Numbered from the stretch's first letter, positions 6,729-14,949 are shown. The stretch is 23,088 nucleotides of DNA from an uncultured Collinsella sp. (GCA_900542555.1 UQNU01000038.1:1-23088), one strand, 5' to 3'. Numbers and translations are program-made. The notes: generated by a model from the sequence alone, not told the origin.

Positions 6729-6761
6729 GGGGTTGACATATCAAACCCCCTCATCAAGAAT
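6729..6761 (+). promoter_or_regulatory. Promoter with overlapping palindrome for the Mg2+ ATPase leader
   Basis: A perfect -35 TTGACA (6733-6738), 17 bases, then AAGAAT (6756-6761) as a moderate -10. The -35 is inside an imperfect palindrome, GGGGTTGA (6729-6736) facing TCAAACCCC (6741-6749), a position where a repressor would block polymerase. The start would be near 6768, giving a ~270-base leader before the ATPase. Confidence 0.55.
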
Positions 6762-6827
6762 ACGGGCGGATTGAAACGGGTACGAGATGCCCAAAGCGCG
6801 CTGCGCCCGGCCTTAAGGAGGTGTGCC

Positions 6828-6899
6828 ATGGAAGGCAGTCCTAGTCGAAAAACCTGCATGTCGCCCTCGGCACGCCGCGAGGACTCCGCACACGCATAA
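6828..6899 (+). CDS. 23-residue leader peptide upstream of the Mg2+ ATPase
   Basis: A short ORF that begins MEGSPSRKTC and ends REDSAHA, rich in Ser, Arg and Pro with one Cys. The evidence for translation is its ribosome site: AAGGAGGTG (6815-6823) is almost the full anti-Shine-Dalgarno complement, six bases from the ATG and stronger than that of most genes here. It ends 139 bases before the ATPase start, in the same transcript. Known mgtA genes in enterobacteria are controlled through a short leader ORF (mgtL), so a similar role is reasonable, though there is no sequence similarity I can claim. It could also be a free small protein. Confidence 0.6.
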   Translation: MEGSPSRKTCMSPSARREDSAHA

Positions 6900-6925
6900 A
6901 CGCCACTGGCAGATCGCCAAAACCA

Positions 6926-6953
6926 CCACAAAGGCGCGCTGCGCCCTTTGTGG
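6926..6953 (+). promoter_or_regulatory. Leader hairpin between the small ORF and the Mg2+ ATPase
   Basis: CCACAAAGG (6926-6934) pairs with CCTTTGTGG (6945-6953), extended by CGC/GCG with one bulged base, giving a 12-pair GC-rich stem. Its core GCGCGCTGCGCCC also occurs upstream of the small ORF at 6796-6808, so the two segments could form alternative structures. A run of six T (6985-6990) lies 31 bases further on, too far for a simple terminator. The rest of 6900-7038 shows only the ATPase ribosome site. Confidence 0.5.
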
Positions 6954-7038
6954 GCTCAAGTGCTTGACGTGAGCGACATCTAGGTTTTTTGAAGCATATA
7001 CGACACGTACGCTAACTCCCTTCACCAAGGAGGACCCT

Positions 7039-9807
7039 ATGCTGATGCTCAAAACCGCCACGGTACTCGAAGCTATCTCCAAGCGCCGCCGCACGGCGCG
7101 CCCTGCCGCTCACACCGGCCTGTCCAAGAACACCATATTCGCCGCCACCCATAGCGCCGAGGACGCTCTCGTGCTGCTTGACGCCACGGCAAACGGCCTC
7201 ACCGCCGAGCAGGCAACCGAGCGCCTGGATGCCGCCGGCCCCAACACCATCGAAGCGCCGACCAAGACGCTCGCCCGCCGCATCGCCGACGCCTTCATCG
7301 ATCCCTTCGCCGGCATCCTCGCCGCGCTCGCGCTGGTCTCGCTCTACATCGACGTGCTCGCCGTGCCCGAGCCGCAGCGCGACCCCTCCACGGTCATCGT
7401 CATCGGCATCATGCTGCTGGTATCGGGCGGTATGAAGTTTATCCAGGAAGCCCGCAGCGGCAATGCGGCAGAGGCCCTCAAGGACCTGGTCTCCAACACT
7501 TGCACCGCCCTGCGCGACGGCGAGCGCATCGAGATCCCCTTCGACGAGCTCGTCCCCGGCGATGTAATCCGTCTCTCTGCCGGCGATATGGTGCCGGCAG
7601 ATGCCCGCATCATCACCGCGCGCGACCTGTTTGTGATCGAGTCCGCACTCACCGGCGAGAGCGAGGCCGTCGAGAAGACCACCGCCGTCACCGTCGTCGA
7701 GGGCGCCGACGGCTCCGCACTGCCACTCTCTGCCTGCAAGAACATCGTCTTTACCGGCACCTCCGTGCAAAACGGCGCCGCCATGGCGCTTGTCGTTGCC
7801 ACCGGCTCGGACACCTACCTGGGCGGCATCGCCAAGATGCTCAACGGGCGCGGCGAAAAGAGCGCGTTTGACCGCGGCGTCTCGAGCGTCTCCATGTTGC
7901 TCGTACGCCTTATGCTCGTTATGGCGCCGGCCGTCTTTGCCATCAACGCCGCCACCAAGGGCAACGTCATCGACGCGCTGCTGTTCGCCACGAGCGTGGC
8001 CGTGGGCATCACGCCGCAAATGCTTCCCGTCATCGTGACCACGAGCCTATCGCAGGGCGCCAAGGACCTCGCCCGTCGCCAGGTTATCGTCAAGGAGCTG
8101 CCGGCGATTCAAAACCTCGGCGCGATGGACGTCCTGTGCTGCGACAAGACCGGCACCCTCACCGAAGACCGCATCGTGCTCGAGCGCTATCTCAGCACCG
8201 ACGGCAACGAAGACGCACGCGTGCTGCGCCATGCATTTTTGAATAGCTTCTTCCAAACCGGCCTCAAAAACCTTATCGACCTGGCCGTAATCGACCGTGC
8301 CGATGTGACGCCCTCGACCGTTGTGCCCGATTCTATGCTGGGCCAGAGTCTGCGCGCCCGCTATACCAAGGTCGACGAGGTTCCCTTCGATTTCTCGCGC
8401 CGTCGCCTGAGCGTAGTTGTCGCCGACGCCCAAGGCAAAACCCAGATGGTTACCAAGGGCGCTGCCGAGGAAATGCTCGAGATCTGCTCCTTTGTCGAGA
8501 TCGATGGCATCGCTCAGCCGCTCGCCGACGAGAAGCTCGCCCAGATTCGCAAGCAGATCGTCGGACTTAACGCTGAGGGCCTACGCGTAATTGCCGTGGC
8601 GCAGAAGACCAATCCGCGCTGCGTGGGCGAGTTTGGCATCGCCGACGAGTGCGACATGGTGCTGATGGGCTTTTTGGCCTTCCTCGATCCGCCCAAAGCA
8701 AGTGCCGCGGGCGCCGTCGCCACCCTCGAGGCCAAGGGCGTGGCGGTCAAGGTCCTAACCGGCGACAACGACCGCGTCGCCGCCACCGTCTGCGAGCAGA
8801 TTGGTATCGATGCGAGCAACGTCTTGCTCGGCTCCGAGATCGATGCGCTCGATGACGCCGAACTTGCCGAGCGCGCCGAGAAAACCCACCTCTTCGCCAA
8901 GCTCTCGCCGCTGCAGAAGGCGCGCCTGGTACGTGTCATGCGCGAGCTGCTCGGCCACACCGTGGGCTTTATGGGCGACGGCATCAACGACGCCGCCGCC
9001 ATGCGTGCGAGCGATTGCGGCATCTCGGTCGATTCGGCCGTCGATATTGCCAAGGAATCCGCCGATATCATCTTGCTTCAGAAGGACCTGGGCGTGCTCG
9101 AGCGCGGCATCATCGAAGGCCGCCGCACTTACGGCAACCTGCTCAAGTACCTCAAGACCACGGTGAGCTCCAACTTTGGCAATGTGCTGTCCGTGACCGT
9201 CGCGAGCCTGTTCTTGCCGTTTTTGCCTATGAGCGCTCTGCAGCTGGTGCTGCTATCGCTCGTCTACGAGATCGTGTGCATCGCGCTGCCGTGGGACACC
9301 GTCGATGACGCCTGGACTGCCCGTCCGCGTGCTTGGGATGCCGCGTCCATCAAGGGCTTTATGCTCGAGCTGGGCCCCGTGAGTTCGCTGTTTGACATCG
9401 TGACTTTTGCCGTGCTCTTCTTTGTGGTGTGCCCTGCCACCGTAGGCGCAAGCTGGTCCGAGCTCGCCGGGACGGGCAACGTCGCGGGTATAGCGACCTT
9501 TGCTGCGCTCTTCCAAAGCGGCTGGTTTGTCGAGTCCATGTGGTCGCAGACACTCGTGGTCCACATGCTGCGCTCCCCGCGCCTGCCGAGCCCGCGCGAC
9601 CACGCCGCGCCCGCGCTGTGCGCGCTCACCGTGCTAGGCCTGGCGCTTGTCACCTGGCTGCCGGCAAGCCCCATCGCCGATGCGCTCGGCCTCATGGCAC
9701 TGCCCGCGAGCTTTTTCGCGCTGCTCATCGGCATCGTCACCGCCTACATCGCGCTCACTCAGCTGGCAAAGCGCCGCTACATTGCCCGCCATGGCGAGCT
9801 GCTGTAG
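7039..9807 (+). CDS. mgtA: Magnesium-translocating P-type ATPase (P3B)
   Basis: A 922-residue membrane pump, close to the ~900 residues of MgtA/MgtB, that imports Mg2+ at the cost of ATP. The actuator motif TGE is at 205-207 (SALTGESEAVEK), the phosphorylated aspartate is D369 in CCDKTGTLTED, and the hinge motif GDGINDAAAM starts at 646. The segment LNSFFQTGLKNLIDLAV after the phosphorylation site is characteristic of Mg2+ ATPases. About ten membrane segments are visible: two pairs around the actuator domain and six in the C-terminal third (from VLSVTVASLFLPFLP onward). AAGGAGGA lies before the start. A long leader with a small ORF suggests control after transcription start, as in other mgtA genes. 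mgtA and mgtB cannot be separated by motifs, so the symbol is by family. Confidence 0.93.
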   Translation: MLMLKTATVLEAISKRRRTARPAAHTGLSKNTIFAATHSAEDALVLLDATANGLTAEQATERLDAAGPNTIEAPTKTLARRIADAFIDPFAGILAALALVSLYIDVLAVPEPQRDPSTVIVIGIMLLVSGGMKFIQEARSGNAAEALKDLVSNTCTALRDGERIEIPFDELVPGDVIRLSAGDMVPADARIITARDLFVIESALTGESEAVEKTTAVTVVEGADGSALPLSACKNIVFTGTSVQNGAAMALVVATGSDTYLGGIAKMLNGRGEKSAFDRGVSSVSMLLVRLMLVMAPAVFAINAATKGNVIDALLFATSVAVGITPQMLPVIVTTSLSQGAKDLARRQVIVKELPAIQNLGAMDVLCCDKTGTLTEDRIVLERYLSTDGNEDARVLRHAFLNSFFQTGLKNLIDLAVIDRADVTPSTVVPDSMLGQSLRARYTKVDEVPFDFSRRRLSVVVADAQGKTQMVTKGAAEEMLEICSFVEIDGIAQPLADEKLAQIRKQIVGLNAEGLRVIAVAQKTNPRCVGEFGIADECDMVLMGFLAFLDPPKASAAGAVATLEAKGVAVKVLTGDNDRVAATVCEQIGIDASNVLLGSEIDALDDAELAERAEKTHLFAKLSPLQKARLVRVMRELLGHTVGFMGDGINDAAAMRASDCGISVDSAVDIAKESADIILLQKDLGVLERGIIEGRRTYGNLLKYLKTTVSSNFGNVLSVTVASLFLPFLPMSALQLVLLSLVYEIVCIALPWDTVDDAWTARPRAWDAASIKGFMLELGPVSSLFDIVTFAVLFFVVCPATVGASWSELAGTGNVAGIATFAALFQSGWFVESMWSQTLVVHMLRSPRLPSPRDHAAPALCALTVLGLALVTWLPASPIADALGLMALPASFFALLIGIVTAYIALTQLAKRRYIARHGELL

Positions 9808-9827
9808 CAAGCAAGCGGAAAACACCC

Positions 9828-9892
9828 TGCCAGCTGCCATTACCGCTACCACAGCTGCCGACGCCGCTGCCGTTGCCTCTGCCGCCGCCGCA
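9828..9892. repeat. Imperfect CTGCCG hexamer repeats
   Basis: About 65 bases after the ATPase stop made of degenerate CTGCC/CCGCTG units (CAGCTGCCAT, CCGCTACC, AGCTGCCG, CCGCTGCCG, CTCTGCCGCCGCCG). It is low-complexity sequence in a convergent gap, with no ORF that I would support. Confidence 0.6.
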
Positions 9893-9907
9893 GTCTATCC
9901 CCTCAGC

Positions 9908-9974
9908 AGTTGCGGTGAAATAGTTCCTGTTTAAGGTCCCGTGACTTTAATTTAGGGACTATTCCACCGCAACT
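9908..9974. repeat. TTGCGGTG...AATAGT hairpin repeat, copy 1
   Basis: AGTTGCGGTGAAATAGTTCC (9908-9927) pairs with GGGACTATTCCACCGCAACT (9955-9974), 20 positions with two wobble-type mismatches, around a 27-base AT-rich loop. It lies between the convergent ends of the ATPase and LuxR genes. A related hairpin is at 11747-11806. There is no T-run after either arm, so its value as a terminator is uncertain. Confidence 0.75.
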
Positions 9975-9988
9975 TATTGGAGGATTAG

Positions 9989-11533
9989 CTAGTCCTTGGG
10001 TGTCCAGGACCAGAAGAAGTTGATAAGGGCCACACGTGAGGTGGTGCCGGTCTTTTTGTTGATCGAGGAAATGTGACGGTAGAGCGTGGAGCGCGAAAGG
10101 AAAAGCGTTGTGGCGATGTCCTGAACGCTCTGGTCCGAAACGACCAAGGCCGCAAGAATATCGCGCTCGCGCTCTGTAAGCTCAAAGGTGGCGACGAAGG
10201 CATCGAGGCGTTCATCGGACGTGAGCTCCGCTGCCTCCACGGGCTCGGGGTCGGAGCATGTGGGCGCAAGATCCCCACCAAGATCATCGGTGGCAGGCGC
10301 CAGCTCGTCCCGTATCACGGCGTCATCGGCTCGTTGCCCCAACTGTCCCAGCAGCGTAATCGCAATGCCCACAAACATCACGAGCGCCGCGCCGACCGCA
10401 GTCAGCACGTTTTGACTCGAGATGATCGCCACTGCCGGCGCCGTCACGAATATCGAGCACACGTTGTTGACGACGCGACCCATGCACGGCCAAAAATATG
10501 ACCAGCGCGCATAAAGCGAGACGGCGGCATATTTTGTGGTAAAGAACACCACAAAGAAGCCTGAGCCCAGATAAAAGATGATCGTGGCAGCAAGCTCGTT
10601 GCCGCCATTGCCGTCGACGATGAGCACAAAGAACGAAAGCGTGGACAACATGGCGGCGCATGTCATGCCGATATTCATATACGAGCGGCCGTGCAGGTCA
10701 AATAGGACGCCAGCGGCCAACGAGCTCACGACAAGCAGCAGGCGCGGCCAATCGCCCAAATCGACGGCTCCGACAGCATGCAAGGTCGTGAGGCCAGCGT
10801 TGAGAGCGGCGAATACGCCGAAAAGATACACCGTCGCCACGGTCAGGCGAACTACGGCGCGGCGGAATGCCGCCTTTGCCTTGGGATCGTCTTGCCACTT
10901 GGCGCCATATTCCAAAGCATCTACCGAAAGTCCGGCAACGCTGGGTTCAAAGTTGGGATCGGACTCGTCGCGCAGTTTGGCGCGTCGGGCACCGTGGAGC
11001 AACGCCACCTGCACGATCGCACAAACGACCAGAACAGCCTGCTGAGGAATACCGACAGGCATCACCATGTGGTTGAACACCTGTACCAGAACGCCCATGG
11101 CATAGGAAAGTGCTGCGGCGCGCGCCAAGCAGGGCGTCCGCGCAAAGCGTCGCGCAAAGTTTGCGTGAGCAGTCGATCCGCAGTAGCCCAGCGCGCAGCA
11201 CGCCACCAAACCGCCGACGATTACCACCTCGACCTGAGCTGCCATAATCAACAGCAGCAATGCCGCCACCAGCAAAACGCCCGTGATGTCGCTCGTCGCG
11301 TCGATAGCATGGGGACGGCGATAGTACAGAACGGGACGCACAAAAAAGCCAATCACGCTCGCGCCGATGACAAGACTCTCATAAATAACGACCTCGTTCG
11401 GAGACACGAACTCGGCCATGCGCACATCAAAGAGATACTCGCACGCCAAAAACGTGAAGAAGAACAGTGCCAGGCATATAATCTCCCGAATGCCCCGATG
11501 CAGATATGCGGTTGTGTCTCCCATGCCCCTCAT
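9989..11533 (-). CDS. Membrane-anchored LuxR-family regulator
   Basis: A 514-residue protein with about twelve hydrophobic membrane segments (residues ~10-410, such as EIICLALFFFTFLACEYLF and AATIIFYLGSGFFVVFF), an acidic linker (~415-448), and a C-terminal LuxR DNA-binding domain. The domain begins FELTERERDILAALVV at ~450 and carries the recognition helix in VQDIATTLFLSRSTLYRHISSI. This architecture, a transporter-like membrane sensor fused to LuxR HTH, is common in Coriobacteriia and rare elsewhere. It probably senses a small molecule in the membrane and binds DNA there. The start at 11533 follows a G-rich site (GGGGGG) by five bases; ATG 11524 with AGGGG is an alternative. Neighbouring targets are not evident: it is convergent with the Mg2+ ATPase and lies after the GH140 gene across a repeat-filled gap. 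Confidence 0.88.
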   Translation of the reverse strand: MRGMGDTTAYLHRGIREIICLALFFFTFLACEYLFDVRMAEFVSPNEVVIYESLVIGASVIGFFVRPVLYYRRPHAIDATSDITGVLLVAALLLLIMAAQVEVVIVGGLVACCALGYCGSTAHANFARRFARTPCLARAAALSYAMGVLVQVFNHMVMPVGIPQQAVLVVCAIVQVALLHGARRAKLRDESDPNFEPSVAGLSVDALEYGAKWQDDPKAKAAFRRAVVRLTVATVYLFGVFAALNAGLTTLHAVGAVDLGDWPRLLLVVSSLAAGVLFDLHGRSYMNIGMTCAAMLSTLSFFVLIVDGNGGNELAATIIFYLGSGFFVVFFTTKYAAVSLYARWSYFWPCMGRVVNNVCSIFVTAPAVAIISSQNVLTAVGAALVMFVGIAITLLGQLGQRADDAVIRDELAPATDDLGGDLAPTCSDPEPVEAAELTSDERLDAFVATFELTERERDILAALVVSDQSVQDIATTLFLSRSTLYRHISSINKKTGTTSRVALINFFWSWTPKD

Positions 11534-11695
11534 GGTTACCCCCCGGCCGCTCAATTGTCTGGAATTCCATTTTAATAAAGAACCAATCTCAATATCGAAG
11601 CCGAGCTCGAAATGCTGCAAATTTGACCCCAGCCGTTCACATCACGCCGCGAATTTGAGCCGCATGGACCAGAAGGGACACACGCGACCTCTAGC

Positions 11696-11748
11696 TCGGC
11701 AAGGAGTGTCTCCAACTACCACTCATTTAAGTACGTCCCCAATGAGTG
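11696..11748. repeat. GTCCCC-type hairpin repeat, copy A
   Basis: A 53-base unit from TCGGCAAGGAGTGT to CCCCAATGAGTG, matching 20099-20151 at 50 of 53 positions. CACTCATT (11721-11728 region) pairs with AATGAGTG (11741-11748). It lies in the 316 bp gene-free stretch between the LuxR and GH140 genes, which otherwise holds the adjoining hairpin at 11747-11806 and a -10-like TAAAAT (minus strand) near 11570. Confidence 0.8.
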
Positions 11749-11806
11749 CGGCGGAATGGTTCCCGTTGGCAGCTTAAAGCCGTCATGCAGGAACCATTCC
11801 GTCGCA
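11747..11806. repeat. TGCGGCGGAATGG hairpin repeat, copy 2
   Basis: TGCGGCGGAATGGTTCC (11747-11763) pairs with GGAACCATTCCGTCGCA (11790-11806) with one wobble-type mismatch. It follows directly on the GTCCCC-type repeat, so two hairpin modules are fused. The arms resemble those at 9908-9974 (GCGG-GGAATrGT) with paired differences. It lies 43 bases past the GH140 stop. Confidence 0.75.
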
Positions 11807-11849
11807 ACCTCATGAAAGGGACTGGGTTGTAAATGTTGGAGAAGAGCCG

Positions 11850-13163
11850 TTAGCGCCCGGGGGCCAGAATCACCAGCGCGTCGTGCTCAAAGGGGTGCTG
11901 AGCCACGCGCACGGTACCGTCACCGTTGTCGCGGACGGGCAGCTTGGCGATGCGCTTGTCCTCCATGTCGAAGACCGTCGCCGTCCAGTCGCGCGCGCCG
12001 TCGAGCTTAAACTTGAGCGCCGTGGTACGCGGTAGGTACGTGACGACACGATCGCCAACGCGCGCCACACGAATGGCCTCGCGCGCGTCGTCGAGAAGCT
12101 CCTGCGCCGGAATCACGGCAAGCGCGTCATCGCCAGCCGTAGCGCCCAGCCCGGCAAGCACATGCTCGATCGCGCCAAAGTCCCAAACGCCCGCAAACTG
12201 CAGACACTCCTGCCAGCGGAACGGCATATCGAAGCCCTCGCCCAGCACCGAGCCCTGGCTCTTGCTGGTCTGCCAGTTCCAAACGCCGTGCGCGCCATAG
12301 GTCACACCCGCACTGGCACCGGCAAGGATCGACGACCAAACGCTCGCGCGGCAGTCCTGCGCGGTGAAGCGCCAGTACACGTTGCGCGACGCACCCATCT
12401 GCTCGTAACAGGGCTCGGAGTTGACCATCGGCTTTTTGGGATAGTTGGCGATAAAGTCCTGCGGCAGGCGCCATGCCTCGGGCTGGCCCTCGTAGTTGTG
12501 GCCGGGCTGGAACATGTAAAAGTCCAGACGGTCCAGGTACTGTGACGGAATGGTGCGGTTGCCGCGGTTGATATGCATGGTGCGCAACGCCTCGGGCGCG
12601 CGTTTGGCGACTTCGTCGAGGGCGTCCTCGTAGTAGGCAATCGCCTCGTCGCTGGTAAAGTCGGTATCGCCCGCCACCACGTAGACGGGATCAAACTCGC
12701 CCAGGTTCTCGACGACGCGGGCAACGTGGGCACAAACCTCCTCGCGCGGCATAACCTCGGCACCGCAACGCTCGGCAATCTTGGCGCCCCAGGTACCGGG
12801 CACGTAGTTGCACCACATAAGCACGAGTGCCGGACGAATGCCGTGCTCGACGGCAGCGCGGCACATGGCAGCAGCGCGGTCCCAGTACGCCTGGTTGGGG
12901 CGGGACCAATCAAAATGCACGCCGTCCTCGCTGGCATAGGGCCAAATGCCCAGATCGGGGCAGCAGCGATCCCACTGCGGTAGCGTGTTGATCTGCAGCG
13001 CGTTCATGCCCTGCTCGGCGCGGCGGGTCAGATAGTAGTCCCAATCGGCCTCGGCGATGCTCGTAAACGCGCTCCAGCACGTATCGGCAAACCAAAAGAA
13101 CGGTTTGCCCTCGCACAAAAAGCCGTCCTGACGACCGTTAACGGTCAGCTTTCCCAAACTCAT
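11850..13163 (-). CDS. GH140/DUF4038 apiosidase-like glycoside hydrolase
   Basis: A 437-residue protein of the DUF4038 TIM-barrel family, whose studied members (GH140) release apiose from plant glycans such as rhamnogalacturonan II. The N-terminal LTVNGRQDGFLCEGKPFFWF, ADTCW and GMNALQINTLPQWDR are typical. Candidate catalytic residues are D166 or D168 in VVAGDTDFTSDE and E250 in PMVNSEPCYEQMG, placed by family resemblance. Residues after ~355 form a small beta domain like the partner domain in this family. There is no signal peptide, so it acts in the cytoplasm, unlike secreted Bacteroides relatives. ATG 13163 has AAGGA seven bases upstream; ATG 13169 is too close to it. It follows the IIBC permease on the same strand, suggesting that its substrate is an imported small glycoside. 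The exact sugar is uncertain. Confidence 0.85.
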   Translation of the reverse strand: MSLGKLTVNGRQDGFLCEGKPFFWFADTCWSAFTSIAEADWDYYLTRRAEQGMNALQINTLPQWDRCCPDLGIWPYASEDGVHFDWSRPNQAYWDRAAAMCRAAVEHGIRPALVLMWCNYVPGTWGAKIAERCGAEVMPREEVCAHVARVVENLGEFDPVYVVAGDTDFTSDEAIAYYEDALDEVAKRAPEALRTMHINRGNRTIPSQYLDRLDFYMFQPGHNYEGQPEAWRLPQDFIANYPKKPMVNSEPCYEQMGASRNVYWRFTAQDCRASVWSSILAGASAGVTYGAHGVWNWQTSKSQGSVLGEGFDMPFRWQECLQFAGVWDFGAIEHVLAGLGATAGDDALAVIPAQELLDDAREAIRVARVGDRVVTYLPRTTALKFKLDGARDWTATVFDMEDKRIAKLPVRDNGDGTVRVAQHPFEHDALVILAPGR

Positions 13164-13208
13164 CTGCATGTCCTTTCGTTTGATAAAGGAATTGCGAACC
13201 GGCAGATT

Positions 13209-13233
13209 CTTTCGCGGTAACCCCGCGCGAAAG
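13209..13233 (-). promoter_or_regulatory. Leader hairpin before the GH140 gene
   Basis: CTTTCGCG (13209-13216) and CGCGAAAG (13226-13233) form a perfect 8-pair stem 46 bases upstream of the GH140 start. It could stabilise the mRNA 5' end or be an operator. There is no direct evidence for either. Confidence 0.35.
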
Positions 13234-13299
13234 CCCCTGGCGCTTAGCAAGCCCCGGCGAACAGACGCCGCGCGCCCCTAATCAGTCTACCTTGTAAGA

Positions 13300-13333
13300 A
13301 GGGCCCCGCCGGGCTTGCGCCTGACGGGGCCCT
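13300..13333 (-). terminator. GC-rich hairpin after the PTS IIBC gene
   Basis: AGGGCCCCG (13300-13308) pairs with CGGGGCCCT (13325-13333), nine pairs, followed on the minus strand by TTCTTAC. It lies 40 bases past the IIBC stop and before the GH140 gene. The T tract is weak, so it may be a partial terminator that lowers GH140 expression relative to the permease. Confidence 0.6.
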
Positions 13334-13373
13334 GTCGTGTAGGTAAGGTCGCATGTGACCGAATGGTTTGGCC

Positions 13374-14801
13374 TTAGGCCTCCATCTCGGCGAGCTCCTC
13401 CTTGGAGAAGCCAGTGGCAAAGACGACGGCAGCAGCGATGGCAAAGGAGATCGCCATACCGACGATAGCCCAGACGGTGTTCATCTGGCCACCCTGCAGG
13501 TAGTTGGTGAAGACCAGGAAGTTGGAGGCACCGCCGGCCAGGTAGTAGGTAACACCCATGAGGCCGGAGAACACAGCGCCGATGGCACCGCCGATAAACA
13601 TACCGAGCATGGTGCGACGGAAGCGCATGAGGATACCGAAGAGCGCAGGCTCGGTGACGCCGCCAGCGATGGCGGAGATGACGTAACCCAGGGCAAGACC
13701 CTTCTCGTCGGGGTTCTTCATCTTGAGGAAGGCACCGAAGGCGCAACCCCAGACAGCGGCCATAGCGCAGTTGGTGGAAACGAAGACGAAGGGATCGTAG
13801 CCGGCGGCGATGATCTGAACCTGAGCGAGCAGGATGACGGGCATGTGCATGCCGCAGACCACGAAGAGCTGCCAGAAGGCGCCGAGGATGGCCATGACGA
13901 TCAGGATACCGATACCGCCAAGGTCAGCAAGACCGAAGAGGGCGTTGGCGATGAGGTTGCCGAGCTCGTTGCCGATCGGGGCAAGGACGATGAAGGCGAT
14001 GGGAATGGTGACGATCATGGTGCAGAACGGCGTGAAGACCGTGGACAGCACGTCGGGCATGACCTTCTTAAAGAACTTCTCGACAAAGTACAGGACGGGC
14101 ACCGAGAGGATGATCGGCAGGACGGACTGCTGGTAGTTGGCAGCGGCGATCTGGATGCCGTAGACGGAGATGATTCCGCCACCCTCCTGAGTCGCGACAC
14201 TCACGACAGACGGGGCCATGAGAGCGCCGCCGAGGAGCATGCCCAGAACCGGAGAGGCGCCGAGCTTCTTAGCAGCGGCATAGCCCAGGTAGATGGGGAT
14301 AAAGGTAAACGTGGCCTCGTACAGGGTGGTGTAGAGGAACGTGTAGGTCGGATCGGTATCGGAGAGAACGCCGAGCATGGTGGGACCGAGGACCGCAGCG
14401 ATGGTGCGGAACAAACCGCCGGCCATGAGCAGCGGAATCAGCTGGGTCATGGAGCCCGACAGATAGTCGAGGATGATATTGGGCAGGTTCTTGAGCTCGA
14501 ACTTCTCCTTAGGGGCGTCGAGGTTCTCGTCGACCGCGGCACCCTGCTTGACGCCGGACATGGCAACGAACTCGGCGAGCACCTTGGGCACGTTCTGGCC
14601 GATGATGACCTGGAGTTGGCTGCCGGCGAACTGGCAACCCAGTACGCCCTTGACCTTCTTGATCTTCTCCACGTCGGCCTTGCTGTTATCCTTGAGCGTC
14701 AGGCGCAGGCGCGTCATGCAGTTGGTGGCGACGGTAACATTCTCCGCACCGCCCACGAGCTCGAGGACATCGGTGGCAATCTGTTTGTTATCTACTGCCA
14801 T
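13374..14801 (-). CDS. PTS beta-glucoside-type EIIBC permease, no IIA domain
   Basis: A 475-residue membrane protein that imports and phosphorylates a sugar. The IIB domain is residues 1-~85, with the phosphorylated Cys28 in ATNCMTRLRLTLKD. The IIC domain (~105-465) has about ten membrane segments, including LIPLLMAGGLFRTIAAVLG and the loop GGVTEPALFGIL that carries the sugar-contacting glutamate. Many relatives (BglF type) continue into a ~150-residue IIA domain; this one stops at KEELAEMEA, so it needs a separate IIA such as that at 906-1442. ATG 14801 follows GGAGGGG; the codons from 14816 overlap that site and are not used. The gene leads an apparent unit with GH140, and its promoter region holds GTAAAC boxes shared with the divergent esterase. 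The sugar is unknown; a plant beta-glycoside is likely. Confidence 0.92.
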   Translation of the reverse strand: MAVDNKQIATDVLELVGGAENVTVATNCMTRLRLTLKDNSKADVEKIKKVKGVLGCQFAGSQLQVIIGQNVPKVLAEFVAMSGVKQGAAVDENLDAPKEKFELKNLPNIILDYLSGSMTQLIPLLMAGGLFRTIAAVLGPTMLGVLSDTDPTYTFLYTTLYEATFTFIPIYLGYAAAKKLGASPVLGMLLGGALMAPSVVSVATQEGGGIISVYGIQIAAANYQQSVLPIILSVPVLYFVEKFFKKVMPDVLSTVFTPFCTMIVTIPIAFIVLAPIGNELGNLIANALFGLADLGGIGILIVMAILGAFWQLFVVCGMHMPVILLAQVQIIAAGYDPFVFVSTNCAMAAVWGCAFGAFLKMKNPDEKGLALGYVISAIAGGVTEPALFGILMRFRRTMLGMFIGGAIGAVFSGLMGVTYYLAGGASNFLVFTNYLQGGQMNTVWAIVGMAISFAIAAAVVFATGFSKEELAEMEA

Positions 14802-14907
14802 GGGACCCCTCCCCATATCATCGTGTGTCTACCCGTTTGGACGTAGGCACGTCTTTGGCCCGGTGACTATAACCCCTTACGGTTACCGAACCCTTGGATA
14901 CGCTGTC

Positions 14908-14949
14908 GTAAACAATCTGTTTACTGAACGTTTACAGCGCTTAGTTTAC
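14908..14949. promoter_or_regulatory. GTAAAC/GTTTAC operator cluster, permease side
   Basis: A perfect palindrome GTAAACA-ATC-TGTTTAC (14908-14924) is followed by GTTTAC at 14930-14935 and 14944-14949. Three successive boxes start 11 bases apart (14908, 14919, 14930), one helical turn, so the same face of DNA is presented. A -10-like TATAGT (14871-14866, minus) lies between the cluster and the IIBC gene, so binding here would lie upstream of that promoter. The regulator is not encoded in the window. Confidence 0.65.

Noticed and set aside
6497..6742. Minus-strand ORF starting MSTPLFGKPF upstream of and overlapping pyrE, with GAGGGG six bases before its ATG
   Set aside because: The ribosome-like site is part of the palindrome at 6729-6749; the frame runs ~100 bases into pyrE out of frame and turns into Ser/Arg-rich shadow sequence.
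9908..9974. Hairpin as a standard intrinsic terminator for the ATPase and LuxR genes
   Set aside because: The stem is long with a 27-base loop and lacks a T tract on either side; a related hairpin elsewhere points to a repeat family, though some termination role is not excluded.
13368..14846. 492-codon plus-strand open frame opposite the IIBC permease
   Set aside because: Its Gly/Asp/Glu/His-rich composition is the reverse complement of membrane-protein codons; the permease on the other strand is certain.
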